Part shown: piece after piece, positions 1 through 38,100 of the stretch
Position numbering within the stretch: position 1 is the stretch's first letter
How the letters are laid out: each line of letters begins with the position of its first letter
Origin: Diospyros lotus
Lineage: Eukaryota; Streptophyta; Magnoliopsida; Ericales; Ebenaceae
Length of the DNA stretch: 64,000 nucleotides
Reading direction: 5' to 3'
Assembly: GCF_014633365.1 (NCBI RefSeq)
Contig: NC_068350.1
Coordinates: 563,001-627,000, forward strand
The notes under the pieces: model-generated
What the model was told of the DNA's origin: nothing
The model's input: the letters and a program-made list of their open reading frames with translations, nothing else
Databases searched by the model: none
Program-made: the position numbers and the translations under genes

Positions 1-46
1 TCATCTATTGTTTTGAGGTTAAATTCTGCATACTTTTAACTTGCAG

Positions 47-3000
47 TCTCGCATAGTGGTTGCCGAAAATTTACCTGAAGACCATAGCCATCAGAACCTC
101 ATGAAGATTTTCTCTGCAGCAGGGAGGTATCATGCTCATCTCTGACAGGGAAAATTTGTGTAACGTACCAACAATATTTCTAATTTATTTGTCTGATGAT
201 TGATGGTTCTTTTATAGTGTGAAGACAATTCGTACTTGTCAGCCTCAGACTTCCAATAGTGGGGCATCTTCAGTATCTAGATCTGGAAAAGTGGACAGCA
301 TGCTTTTCAGTAATAAAGTACGTAAATTTTGTAGTACTTTGTGGTAGTTGTAGGTGGCTTCTGTGCATTTTTTATCAGTGTCACCTGAGTACCTGTTGTC
401 AACTGGATGGTTGCTTGGCTTCTCTTTATGTGCTTTAAATTGATTCAATGCAGCAATTATGGACACTTCTTGAAATCTTCCCCCCCCCCCTCGACCTCCC
501 AAATTTTTTCCTTTACATTTAGTGTTCCCCTTTTTATGTGTTTAGAAGTTTTGCAGAAACCTTGAATAATTAAAAACAAACTATTTATCAGTTCTTATAG
601 CAGTAAGATTTTACAGTTCTTGGTTGATTACAAGGTTTGTTATGGCTTCAGCCAAGTGTTAAAAGAAGCTGCTTTAGTCCTGCTACCAGATTATTTTCCT
701 GTTCACTTTACTGTTGATCTTTTCTTAATCTTTAGTCCTATTGATAAACTGAGAAGTTCCAACATTCATTATGTCTTTTATTGTCTTTCGGACTTTAATA
801 ATTTCAGAAAGGTTTTTAGATACCTTTGATGCAGTTAGGTCTCTTAGATTCAGGCAGAGAACGTCCAGATGCATATTGGATACATGTGTCTGATAGTTGA
901 CCTCTGTATGTTCTTGTAGTTGCATGCTTTTGTGGAATACGAGTCTGTTGAACTGGCTGAGAAGGCAGTGAGTGCCCTATTCTTTAGCTTTTTGTGGAGT
1001 AATACTCTGTAATACCTGCCAGAAAAAAACATAAGGTGTCTTTATCTTTTGCAGGTTGCAGAGCTGAATGATGAAGCTAACTGGAGGAGTGGTCTCAGAG
1101 TTCGCTTGCTACTTAGACGCCCAGTATGTGCCAGAAAATCTTTATCTCTTAATTTATTTAAATGAATTTACACTTGTTTACTAAAACTTAGTACAGTGAT
1201 CCAATTGCTCAAATATTTTGGCAGTACACAATTGATAAAACACTAAAAGATGCAATAAACTTGTTTTTATTAATTTATGAATTATGATTTGGGGTTTCCT
1301 TTTTTAAAAATGATATAGTTGCTCTAGTGCTGTCAACAGTTCTATTTAATAGTATTATATTGCCCTTGAAATGGGTAGTCCTGAATTGTATTACCTCTTT
1401 TTTTATGCTTCCTATGGTTCAAACATCAGTGTAGTAGTCCAGAAACAGTAGTGAAACCTTTTCCACAACCCCAACCTTTTGGAGGTATGCATTGGCAGGT
1501 TGTGTTTTTTATTGCATATGGAATTATGTAAAATTTGCAGATTCCTCATTTACAAGTTCAATAGTTGTCTGAGCTGCTGTATTAGTAGATTAATATGTTG
1601 TCTTCGACTCAGGCAAAGGCTGCCCAAGCACGGGGGAGGAAATTTGGGCATGAAGGTGATGCCAACTGTGAGGAAGATGATACATCTACATCAGAGCTGC
1701 CTCAGCAGAATGAGAAGCACTTGGAAGATCCTTCTCAACAATCTGATGCACAATCACATGAGTTTCCAGTAAGTCCGGCCACAATTTTCATCAAAAGTTA
1801 GTTTCCATTTCCCATTGGCGTGCATGAAAACAAATTCATATTGAATTGATTCCCCAGTTTTTGGAAGAAAAATTTCCTTGTGTGGGGAAGGAAAACAAAC
1901 CTTAAATGCACAAACCTCTGGTAACATAGGAACTTTGGTTACCTAGTTGAATCACTGATATTACACCTTAAGAATGTATTATACTTGATACCTACTAGCT
2001 TAATATCTAAAAATACCCTAGTTATTCTTTCCCACTTTTTGTAACTAGTGTTAGAGATGTCCAAGTTACAACATTAGAAGAGTATTATTGACTGCACCTT
2101 TTGACCCAGTATAACCATGTTTGGCGTCTTAAATGAGTAGGGATAACTGTTGAGAATCCCACATCGCCTCCGCAAGGGAGACCTGAGCTATATATAAGGA
2201 GGAGAATTCCTCCATCTGTTAAGCTAGCTTTTCAGGTTGGGGTTCTACCTCTAACTTCTCACACGGTATCAGAGCTAACCCTTGGCTGTCGTGGTCATAG
2301 ACCAGTACCTGCTCGATCACCTGGGCATGTATCAGATACTGGAGAAGTTTTGGCGTAGGAGGGAGTGTTGAGAATCCCACATTACCTCCACAAGGGAGAC
2401 TTGAGCTATATATAAGGAGGAGGATCCCTCCACCTGTTAAGCTAACTTTTCAGGTTAAAGTTCTACCTCTAACTTCTCATAATAACTAAAGCCAAGTCTT
2501 AATTTACCCCACATAAGCAGGATAAACATATACCAAGCCCCCCTCAGGTATTATGTTACTCCCCTTCTGTGGGATTAATTTTTTTGTGCTGGATGGACAA
2601 TTTTACTCCTTATTTCTAATGTCACGCTAACGCGATACCTCATTCAAGATTTTTATCATATGAAACATGGGTAAAATTAATTGAAGTTTATACCTCAAAA
2701 TTTAGGATAAGATCATTTAGGCTCTTATCTCGTATTTAACTTTATGTCATTGCTATTTGATCCTGACACCAAACGGGCTTTGATTTGATTTTCACCTTTA
2801 CCTCGAGTGTTCTTGTATGTCATGCTTAGCCCCCCTACTTGCAAGATAAAAAGCAGGGGGGAAAAGAAAGAAAGAATGATTAGATTACTCATGTTATATA
2901 TGACGTGGCTGGGCAGGGAGAGGAGCATGCAAATGACAGGGAGGGTGGGCAGAGAAGGGGACGGGGCCGTGGGCGGGGCAGGGGCCGTGGGCGGGCTGCA

Positions 3001-3174
3001 TACCATCAAAATAACCGAGGAAGCCATGTAGGAAGCCCCCTTCCAAGTCATTCTGCCAATGCAGAGCAGCAGGCAAGCAACACCTCGAAGCAACCTCCGG
3101 GGCCTCGCATGCCAGATGGGACCAGGGGATTTTCTATGGGTCGGGGGAAACCGCTTGCTGTTAATATTGCATAG
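47..3174 (+). CDS. LARP6: La-related protein 6 (LARP6), 3' part
   Basis: RNA-binding protein of the La-related family. Visible coding exons, all with GT-AG junctions and consistent phase, are 47-126, 218-317, 920-967, 1055-1123, 1613-1768 and 2917-3174 (stop TAG at 3172). The first exons encode an RNA-recognition motif (RIVVAENLPEDHS to LLLRRP, including HAFVEYES). An acidic linker follows, then an arginine-glycine tract (QRRGRGRGRGRGRGR), and the protein ends with the plant LARP6 signature PPGPRMPDGTRGFSMGRGKP, the SUZ-C/LSA-type C-terminus. The La motif that should precede the RRM lies left of the window, so the gene is 5' partial. Paralogue assignment is inference; the architecture looks closest to LARP6A. 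The 1.15-kb last intron carries a TRIM retroelement. Family members bind RNA and take part in mRNA metabolism and translation control; the role here is inferred from family. Confidence 0.93.
2148..2481 (+). mobile_element. TRIM retroelement in LARP6 last intron
   Basis: Terminal-repeat retrotransposon in miniature, 334 bp. Two 116-bp direct repeats (2148-2263 and 2366-2481) begin TGTTGAGAATCCCACAT and end near CTTCTCACA; the right copy ends in TA, consistent with C to T decay. The left repeat is followed at once by GGTATCAGAGC, the initiator-methionine tRNA primer-binding site. The right repeat is preceded by a purine tract (AGGAGGGAG). The 5-bp sequence ATAAC flanks both sides (2143-2147 and 2482-2486). 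There is no coding capacity, so it must have been mobilised in trans. Confidence 0.85.
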
Positions 3175-3485
3175 ATAATAATAAGACTGCGTGACATCGG
3201 ATGAAAGGTGGAAAGTCAATGTCCCAGTTGGTGTGTGAAATGTGTCTTCTGTTGTTATCTTATAATATTTTGTTCTTGTTCTGGGCAACTTGATGCCAAT
3301 GTTCTCTAAGGAGCTGTCGGTCCGTTTTCCTTTTTTGTTTTTGTACTTTTGGGCCTTCCCCTTGTGGGTTTTATTGATGTAGAAAGCGTAGGCATAATGT
3401 TGGGTATCATCCACATTATATATATATATATGCGTGTGTGTACTTGTGGAAATCCATATTTAGAGATCCACAACCATTGGTGCTG

Positions 3486-3522
<37 letters not shown>

Positions 3523-4637
3523 GCACATGTATAGATTGTGTTCATGAATTTATCTACTATGTATGTAATAATTATTGATAGCCTATGAAGTCCCAAATCA
3601 ACTACTACAAGTTCGCCAAAATCTAGGGTTTCTCCAAAAATATGGGCCAGAAATCATCTGGATGGCCAAATTATTCCCAAAAGTCCCCCAGTTCTGGTGG
3701 GACTGACACGAGGTTTTGACATTATGTTGATACTATTGATTCATTCATTTATTACTTTGTACAGACATGCCAGACGTAGAGTTGCTATAATAATGTGATA
3801 ATGATATTGTTACTTAGATGGGATGATGATACTCATGCATGATATTGTGTTGGGATTATTCCGTTGATTCTATTTATATGACATTTATTTTGGTTGTTAG
3901 TGCATATAGAATTACTGTTGATTATGAAAATTGTATATTACAAGATTTAATATTTTCTAATGAGATGAGATCTATAGTTTTATTAAAGGATAGTGCCAAT
4001 CGTTGTTTATATTTTTACGTCATGAGATGCATTATTTTATAAATAAGTATAAGTTTTGTATTTGTTTTAATTATAATCAATTAAGCAAGTTTTTAAGGTG
4101 TAATTAAAATAATAAAAAATTTAAATTATTATAAAATAAATTAAAATATAAATAATAAAAAAATTAATGATTACACAAAAAATATAAATGTGACCATAAT
4201 AATTACTTGGACCATGTTATTGGTACATAGATTATATTATAGGTTATATAATATATCATAAATGATAAAAATATTTCTTACGTTTTACTATCTTGTGGCG
4301 TCTCACCATCTTGAATGAAAGATATTTTAGTCATATTTTTCATCGTTTCACGTTGTCTCACCCTATCACTTTGGACGAGAGGTATTTTAGATATTTTAAT
4401 ATTATTATTATATAGTTCAACGCTTCTATAATGGTATTTTTCATAATTACTTATGATACTGTTCTTAGTTTTTTAGATTTTTAACCTTAAACCATAAACC
4501 TTAACCGTACACGTGGGCGTAAGGATCATGAAATAAGCCTTTTGTCTGGGGCCGCACTTCAATGCGCGCCCTTTTTGAGGAATAAGGCATCTCTCGTCGA
4601 TTCATCGTAATACCAGAGAGAGAGTGAGAGAGATCGA
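3175..4637. other. LARP6-ITPK4 intergenic region
   Basis: The left part should contain the LARP6 3' UTR. A compound microsatellite (CT then CA) occupies about 3486-3526 and a short TA run lies near 3418-3434. From about 4020 to 4290 the DNA is extremely A+T rich with no coding signal. Around 4290-4400 a block of about 50 bp (TCTCACC...GATATTTTAG) occurs twice in imperfect tandem. The last 130 bp hold a G-box and a GA-rich leader of the downstream gene. I see no further gene. Confidence 0.6.
4510..4515. promoter_or_regulatory. G-box/ABRE-like CACGTG upstream of ITPK4
   Basis: The palindrome CACGTG followed by GGC lies 123 bp upstream of the ITPK4 start codon. ACGTGGC-type cores are known bZIP/bHLH sites linked to abscisic acid and light responses. 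Its function here is inference from position only; a six-base motif can occur by chance. The leader just before the ATG is GA-rich (about 4613-4634). Confidence 0.3.
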
Positions 4638-30598
<25,961 letters not shown>

Positions 30599-31884
30599 CA
30601 TACTTGTTTTTGGGTTGTGAAGTTAAATGAAACCACTGCAGCCTGTTGTCATTTCAAGCTTCTTTGTATAGGGCTGGATTTTCTTGCCCTAGTTGGTGCT
30701 TATTAGTGGAACGGATCTTTTTCCTTGGGATCAGTTGTCGATGAGTTATTAACAAGAATCAAGTTGGAAAGAATAAGCATTCAATTTCTCATTCTTTTCC
30801 ATATATGTATGTATGTATGTATGTATATGAGTTGCATTCCAGAAGCCTAGCTTGGTACCACCAGCATTAGGTAGGGTTTTGAAGAATGATAGAAGTAATT
30901 AAGATTGCAGGTTGTGGACATGGCATGGATATGATTGAATAGGTAGGGTTTTTGTCCAAATGTCCTGCCACTACTTGTACCTTTGACTTGCTGTACTCAC
31001 ACATGCACTCTTTCAATGATACCTAATACTGAACCAAATAGCTGGCAGGAATGAAATTATTCTATTTAAAAATATTTACACTAAAAGAAAACAAAATAAG
31101 TACATAGGAAAAGAGAAATCAAAACTAAAAACAAACAAACTTGATAAGAGATAAAAGATGAGAGCTTTAAAGAAGATAAGTACATAATAAAAGAGTTTGA
31201 GATGAATTCATAGGGTAAAATGTTAAAAGTTACCATATTTGGCGCCCAAAGTCAAATTGGTCATTATATTTTGAAAATAGTCAAATAAGTCCACTATATT
31301 TTAAGAGTTGGTGTGACAAATCGCAAGTGCGTGGAGTTCTTCCAATATGAATTTGCATTGGAAATAGAGTTAAGTGTTATTGATAAAATTAAAGTATTAT
31401 TGGACTACATTAAAAAATATATATATATCATAATGGTTAATGTGGCTTTGAACCTAAAAGTACAATAGCTTATTTGGTATTTTTTAAAACACAACAGTTA
31501 AATTAAGTCTAAATTTAAAAATATAATAGTTTATTGGGCTTTTCTAAAACTACAATAGCCAAATTAACTTTGAGGTCAAAGTCTAATAACTTTTTTGGGC
31601 ACATTGCAATAAAACGTATTTAATCATGATTTGCAGAATTGACTAACTTTTTAAATAATTAAAGAAACTTGGAGGTGAAATATATTAAACAAAAATTAAG
31701 TTGAAGAGGTCCTTGTAGTTATATTATATATATGTATATTTGTATGTATATGTATGATTATGACTTGGTAACTAAAAAAAGAAAAAATATGGTTGGTGAT
31801 TTATCTCAGGTAGTGAATGACTTTGTCTTATGCAATCTTTAATAAATTCAAGTTGATTGTGTTAGTTCTTCACTGACCTAAAGT

Positions 31885-31930
<46 letters not shown>

Positions 31931-32908
31931 GTGTTTGGAAGGGAGACTTTTTATTTGTAAAAGATTCCACATAAACATAGATATGCATATATATATATAT
32001 ATATAATTACTTACTTGTGGGGATAAGCTTCTTTCTACATCAGTGGGACAATCTTCCTGGACATATCCTTTGCCTGGAGGGTTAGGTAGCCAAAACCATC
32101 AATGTTGACATTCCCAGCCTCTATTCTACTCAGTATTTGGACATACATAATTACTCCCTTTCATTGTTATTATCCTTTTCACATTATAATATTTTATATG
32201 TAATTTAATTTTCTACATCATCATTGGGCAAGGCAAGAGAAATGAATGTTTAGAAGACAAATGACAATAAAAAGAGATATCAACTAAAATAAATTCATGT
32301 AGTTAATATATTATTATTATTATTATTGTTGTTGTTGTTGTTGGGTAGAAAGGATTGCCGGCCATAGAAACATCCCAAATTTTCAATGTTAATGAGTCAA
32401 CATATTGATAATATTGAAATATAGTCCTTATCCAATTTAATTAACCAGAATTCATAACTTGCAATAAAGAAAGAAAGAAAGAAAGAAATCTGATACATCT
32501 CATAAATAATCTATTTGTGTCTTTCTCATAATTTGCAAATTGCCCATGAAACTAGGTGTGTCACCATTGACAATCTAACGAGAATCACAAGGTTTAAATG
32601 ATCTATTAAACTTTATGTCTTTATTATACTATTATAAGGGTGAAATGGTAATTTTGCACCGAGGGCAATAAGCTGTTCAGAAAGAGTCAGTTAGGAAGAA
32701 AGATTCAACTGACGTGTGGTACAAGCTCCAAAGGAAACCCAGATGGATGCTTCTTTCTTTTTTGTGTTGAAAATGCAGCAGACAACAGAGAGATGATGAT
32801 GATGATGATGATGCACAACAAACAAAACCCACCAAACCCCCCTAAAACTAAGTCTTCAAATAATTCATTTTGGTCATTGCCTCTGTTCCCAGCAGGCTCC
32901 ATCTGCAT

Positions 32909-32955
<47 letters not shown>

Positions 32956-32995
32956 AACAGAGAAAACAAAGAAGTAGAGAAAGAAAATGTTAGAG
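30599..32995. other. Intergenic region between ITPK4 and the small gene
   Basis: ITPK4 3' UTR at the left, with an ATGT microsatellite near 30805-30828. A+T-rich DNA follows with no credible coding frame. Low-complexity blocks: a 39-base T run (31886-31924), TTA then TTG triplets (about 32310-32343), ATG triplets (about 32792-32812) and CA dinucleotides (about 32911-32945). The CA block passes into TATATATATAAAC about 40 bp before the next start codon, a possible TATA box. Confidence 0.6.
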
Positions 32996-33322
32996 ATGGA
33001 AGGTCTGATTCCAATGGTTTTCAAGGCCTTCAAGAAGAACAGAACTCGCAGCCAATACAAGTGTCTCTCCACCTCCAACTCTACTCCTCCTCCTCAAAGC
33101 TACGACTTCTCACACGTCTATCCTCAAGGTTACACCTACCACTATGCCACGCCGCCGCCCCATCCCGCTAGCGGCAGAGTTAACGGCCGACACCGCCGAA
33201 CCATGTCCTCCATGGGCGATTACTCCACCGGGTCTTCAGCCCCGGAGCCAGAGGAACACAGGCTCAAGTCCAGGCAGCTTTTGCGCCTTGGCAGCCACGG
33301 TTTCTTGTCATGTGTCAAATAG
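32996..33322 (+). CDS. Small intronless plant protein of unknown function (MEGLIP-type)
   Basis: A 108-aa frame starting MEGLIPMVFKAFKKNRTRSQ. An in-frame ATG three codons upstream (32987) is also possible, but MEGLIP-type starts are what I recall for small plant-specific proteins of this kind. The N-terminus is hydrophobic then basic, the middle is rich in Ser, Pro and Tyr (QSYDFSHVYPQGYTYHYATP), and the C-terminus is LKSRQLLRLGSHGFLSCVK. No signal peptide, membrane span or catalytic motif is evident. Codon use and coding-region GC are clearly above the flanks, which supports a real gene. A TATA-like TATATATAAAC sits at about 32946-32956. No function can be assigned; relatives I recall are annotated only as uncharacterised. 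Confidence 0.75.
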   Translation: MEGLIPMVFKAFKKNRTRSQYKCLSTSNSTPPPQSYDFSHVYPQGYTYHYATPPPHPASGRVNGRHRRTMSSMGDYSTGSSAPEPEEHRLKSRQLLRLGSHGFLSCVK

Positions 33323-33855
33323 TATTGCTGCCTCAAACTGAGGAGTACTCTTCAAACTTGCTCTATAGTCTACACTAGTGTGTAGTCTTGCTTCTTTTTC
33401 CCTTTTGTTATGGACAACGGCCTGTAGCCAATGCCTTTTGTCTGTGTATGGGCTCGTTTCCAAGGAAATTCGAACTCTGGTTACAGAAAAGTCACTATAG
33501 TCTCTTCTCACCAAGTCAACCTACCTTAAGGGTCACACCAATCCAATACTGTCTTCAAACGTTCAGATAATTATAGGCTTAAATTTTTGCAGACTGTATC
33601 TAAATTATGTTACTGTGCTGTTGAGGTTGAATGTTTTGTAAAGTTGTTTCTGCCATCATCTCAATCTAAAGTACAGACAACTCTTTCTCATTTCAAACTT
33701 AGGTCATTTGTGTTAATATTCCATTTCTACTGTTGTACCATCTTGTAATGTTTTATGCGAATGCTTGTGTCATATACCAAAATAGCATCTTTCTTGGCTT
33801 TCCGGCATATTCATTCATCAGCATTCGCGAGTATTCTTGTAATATTAACTATTAA

Positions 33856-34105
33856 GGCTAAATTGCACCTAGACTCTTGTAACTTTGACTCATTTATATG
33901 AAAATTATTGTAATTTTAAAATGTCTCTAGAACTAGAAGTCCATCTAATTTATTTATTTATTCTTACTTACACATTTCCGCTAAAGGCATTTTTAAACTA
34001 ATGGAAAAAAAAAGTAAATCATGGGCATTTTTAAAGACATTTTAAAATTATGATGGGTCTTTGTTAAAATGACCTAAATAAAAAGAATTTGAATGCAATT
34101 TACCC
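33856..34105. mobile_element. MITE-like element
   Basis: A 250-bp A+T-rich segment with inverted ends: GGCTAAATTGCA at the left, and at the right the complement of GGGTAAATTGCA. No convincing target duplication was found and no superfamily is assigned. A related half-terminus (GGGTAAATTACA) occurs near 39955, suggesting a dispersed family. Confidence 0.5.
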
Positions 34106-34425
34106 GTGGTAGTATTTAGGAAATTAGCCCTTTCCTGTTGTAACCCCCATATTAGAAGTGCATGTAACCCTTTTGTTTCAAATATGCATCAAGTTCAATA
34201 GATCCATTATATATTCTACTTTAGTCCAAAAAGCATAGAGATTATGCTTTCTTTTTGGGTGGTTAAAAAACACGAGAAAAGATATTTTATCTAGAATTCA
34301 CGACAAAAAAATATGAAAATAAGCGCTCTCTCTCTCTCAATCAATCTTTGAATGATTTTTGTGAGAAAGAAATTGAAGATGTGAAAAATATAAATGGAAT
34401 GTAATGTGCCTCCATTACTGAAATG

Positions 34426-34618
34426 CAGGCCGGCTTGAGAAGTTAGGGACCCTAAGTAAAATTTAATATTATATATATATATATAAAATGTGAGATAGGC
34501 ACATGCCTACAAGCTACTTGGCCCATGCCAACAAGGCCAGGACCGGCCTTCTAGGCGGGGGGGGGGGGGGGGGGTCCAAGGCAACTGCCTTGGTTGCCTA
34601 CCCTCAGGGTCGACCCTA
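34426..34618. mobile_element. Short hAT-like element with G run
   Basis: A 193-bp insert with left end CAGGCCGGCTTGAG and right end complementary to TAGGGTCGACCCTGAG, matching the CAGGG(C)CGG-type termini common in plant hAT MITEs. The 8-bp flanks CTGAAATG (34418-34425) and CTGGAATA (34619-34626) agree at 6 of 8 positions, differing by transitions. The interior has a GG-CC-rich second terminus-like block and an 18-base G run (34557-34574), so it may be two nested copies. Confidence 0.5.
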
Positions 34619-35117
34619 CTGGAATAAAAACTCACCTTAGACTCGATACATGAATGGTGTAGAACCAAGTAATGATGAATGTGTTTGCTGATGGTCATCT
34701 AACCATCCATCATGCATACAAACTAAAGATTGTAATCAAGATGGTTAGATGACCATAAGCACAACATATTCATAGCCATGCACTTGAAGTAGGTAGCAGA
34801 CCTCAAATTTAGAAGAAAACCATATGCACTTGAACTATTCAAATTAGGGTTTAATCTCTCTCTAAGAATTTTTTTAGTTTAACTATTGATTGCATTATCT
34901 CTGATATAAGCTTGCTCATCTTTGTCAATTGTATAATTTTCTTTATAAATAACTCTGTATGAGAGTCATAGAAAATTAGAAATTATTCAAAGCAATACAA
35001 AATTAATTGTTTTGTGTCTCTTGTTTCTTCTAACAATTAGAATATACATATCAGCTGAATTATAACCCAGAAACTATTGTTCTCTGAAGGATACCTTGTG
35101 TATGTACAACTTCTACT

Positions 35118-38100
35118 CTAATGCTGTTCACTGCTGATTGAAAGGGTAGGGATTAATTCTTCACTCTTCCCCACAGAACTCAAAATAGGGGGCTTGGCAG
35201 CTCCATAGTAGAAGAATGCCATCATCTTTGACAACTCATCTGCCGATCGAATAGCTGAATGCCAGGAAAACCAAATACTAATTCAAGTTCACGATTGAGG
35301 CAATCAGTCAGCTGAACTGATTAACAGAAACATTACCTTTCTCGCGGTATAAGATCTTTCCAGCTTTAGTGAAGATAAGCTCCGGGAAAGCGGACACTTG
35401 CAGAGCAGCAACCAAATCAAGCTCAACAACAGCATCTATTGCAACACACTGTTTGGCACATGAAGGAAATGTTAAAAGAGGGGTAAAGAGGGTGGGGTTG
35501 AGAATAACAATAGTAAGCTGCTTATTTACTCTTGGGGATGGTAGCCTGCAGTTCCATATAATGTGTACAGCATTCTCCAATTCATTCCGCATCCTTTCAT
35601 TTTCTTTCGGTCTGCGGAGAACACAAGTACTCATTAACCAAGAAAAATATATCATATTATCAATATGGGATCGTAGGAGATGCAACCAATAAGAATTTAA
35701 GAACAGTTTAAAATCTCATTTACAATAAATATTTCAACAGCTCCCAAAGCACCATGGATACCGAGCATAAAGTTTATCACAACTAAATGACCCAAGCCAT
35801 CAGGAAATTAAAAAATAGAAAGTTGCTATTGTCTTCTTTATTAAAGAGTGATTGCTTTAGGCATACAAGTGCTATGATAGAACATTAAGAAACATCAGTA
35901 GCATGTAGAAAGGTCTGCAAGACAATCAGATCAACTAATCAACACATTTATTCAATGAAAAATCAGAACAGAAGACAATTACACAACCTGTGACCCTGGT
36001 TAAATTGATGGGATACTTATAGATATATAAAATTTAAGTAGGATGAAATCACTGGCAGACCAAGTCCGCAAATTAGATAATAATCAATTCCCCAGAGCTT
36101 GACAAATTTTGAAATTGGTACACAACAGGGCAGTTCTGAAGAGGCAGTCATATAGAAAAACTACAGGATTAGGCAAAATGCCAACTCACACACACACAGA
36201 CCTTTCAATATGTCTATTCCCCTCTTTGGTCCTCAAAATGGTTTTAACTCAAGCTTCTCACACCTATTCTTCTAACATAGGCCATCCGTATAAACATTCT
36301 TAACATATGACAAGGCAGTTCTGTAAAATGTGTCATGACTGCCAACACTCTGGGCCCAAACAAGACATGATATTTTAAACATTATTGTCCTTCATTTTGA
36401 TGAGGACTGTCAATATATAATTAATGATGCAACAGATTGAAAATTAGAGGGTGCTTGGTGTGCATAGTTCTTATGCTAGTACAATATAGTCGAGCCAGGT
36501 TTTCAAGCTATAAATTATTTCAAATGAAGAACAATTACTGAGTTTCCAAGTGCAGAGGTGTAACACCCCGTTTCACAACATGACAATACTAATCTAAACT
36601 AGAATTATGTCGGGGCGTTAGGGAAGCCCATAATAACGGAAGCAAAGGATTGAAACCTGAAATGTTAAATGGACAGGGCTTCTACAAGCTAATACAACCT
36701 GAACACGCACCCATGGTAACTATTTTAACAACCATGCACACAACGTTTATAATACAACCGTAGTACACACACACACTTTTGTACATGCCTTAACTCAAGT
36801 ATCCTAACTGCTATTTACAATATAACATCCAGATTACAATAACAACTTTAAGTAAAGTTAAACTAAGCGTCTACCACCTCTTTGCCTTTGCTTGAACTTG
36901 GGCTTGGGGCACCCGGTACATTTGAATAAGCCATTGAAAAATATGATCTTAGTGAGTGATTCAAGGAAAGAAATTAGTGCATGCATTTGCAACATGTAAA
37001 AATGTCACAAAACCTTCTTGTGTGATAGAGATGCCGTGGTGTCACCACCACCCCCACTGATCCATCATGTCCAAACTCCTCACATGATCGCTCTCCGATC
37101 TCACATGATGGCCCTGACGTCAACTAGCGACACACACCACGATGATGCATGACAAAACAAGAGATATGCTCGGGTAAAGGAAAAACATGATATGCAAGCT
37201 AACACCCACACACAAATGAAACCAAAGATGGCTGAGATGAAGCGAGATACATACACGAACCACTCACCTTGCTGTTTTACTTTGTTGGTGTGCTGTTCAC
37301 AGAGAGCGGGATTGGATTTTCTATAGAAAACACGAGTTTTCATAAACCAAATACCAAATATTTTTACATAGGGTTGTAGGGAATAATTTAATCAAATTTT
37401 CTGGAAAGTTGTAGGTGAAGGAGGCTGCACACTCCGTCACGTGTCGCCGAGAAGAGAGCTATGAGCCTGCATGCGCAGGCAGGGCTGGCGCATGCACTGC
37501 ACGCGCCGGTTGCCTTCTCCAGTGATGACGACCAGGCCTCGATTTTTTTTTTTTTGGTTGTTTTCTCACTCATTTTAACTCTGTTTTGACTCCCGTTTGA
37601 TCCTATGGCTTCCTCTTTCTTCCCTCTACCTGATTGTAAGCTTAATTGGACTTACCTTGCTGTTTTCTGGTGGTTCAAGCCCAGATTCAGGCGAGGTGCA
37701 TAATTTTCTGACGAGCTTGTTTCTCCCTCGCTTTCTCTCCAATCTCTCTCTTTCTTTTTGCAGAATTTTGCTCTCTTCCTTAAGAACACATTCCTACCTT
37801 TAATTCCCTTAAATGGATCTCAAATTTGATCCAAAATCGGTTTGGAATGCTTGATCTTCAAATCCCCATCGCTATTTATAGAAACCTCCAACCAATCAAA
37901 TTCATCCAAGCTTCATGCCACCTTGCACCTTGATTTGCGAGCTCATGATGACTCCCCAACGGCCAGTTGCTCCGGTTCGTTTTTCCGGCGACTCGCTGCG
38001 GGATTTCAAAAATTATGCTTTGGCCCGAAGATTCATATATTTGCACTTTGCCCCTTATCATTTGAGCCCTTGAATTAACCTTGATTCCTCCAATCACCCT

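Larger units (their letters stand above)
33323..35117. other. Intergenic region with two small transposon-like inserts
   Basis: This is the convergent interval between the small + strand gene and the - strand MRL7-type gene, so it should contain both 3' UTRs. It holds a MITE-like sequence (33856-34105) and a hAT-like sequence (34426-34618), both described separately. I see no other gene. Confidence 0.6.

Noticed and set aside
2725..3414. 229-codon minus-strand frame
   Set aside because: It lies antisense to the last LARP6 exon and crosses intron and 3' UTR. Its composition is the mirror of the Arg-Gly tract, with no recognisable domain.
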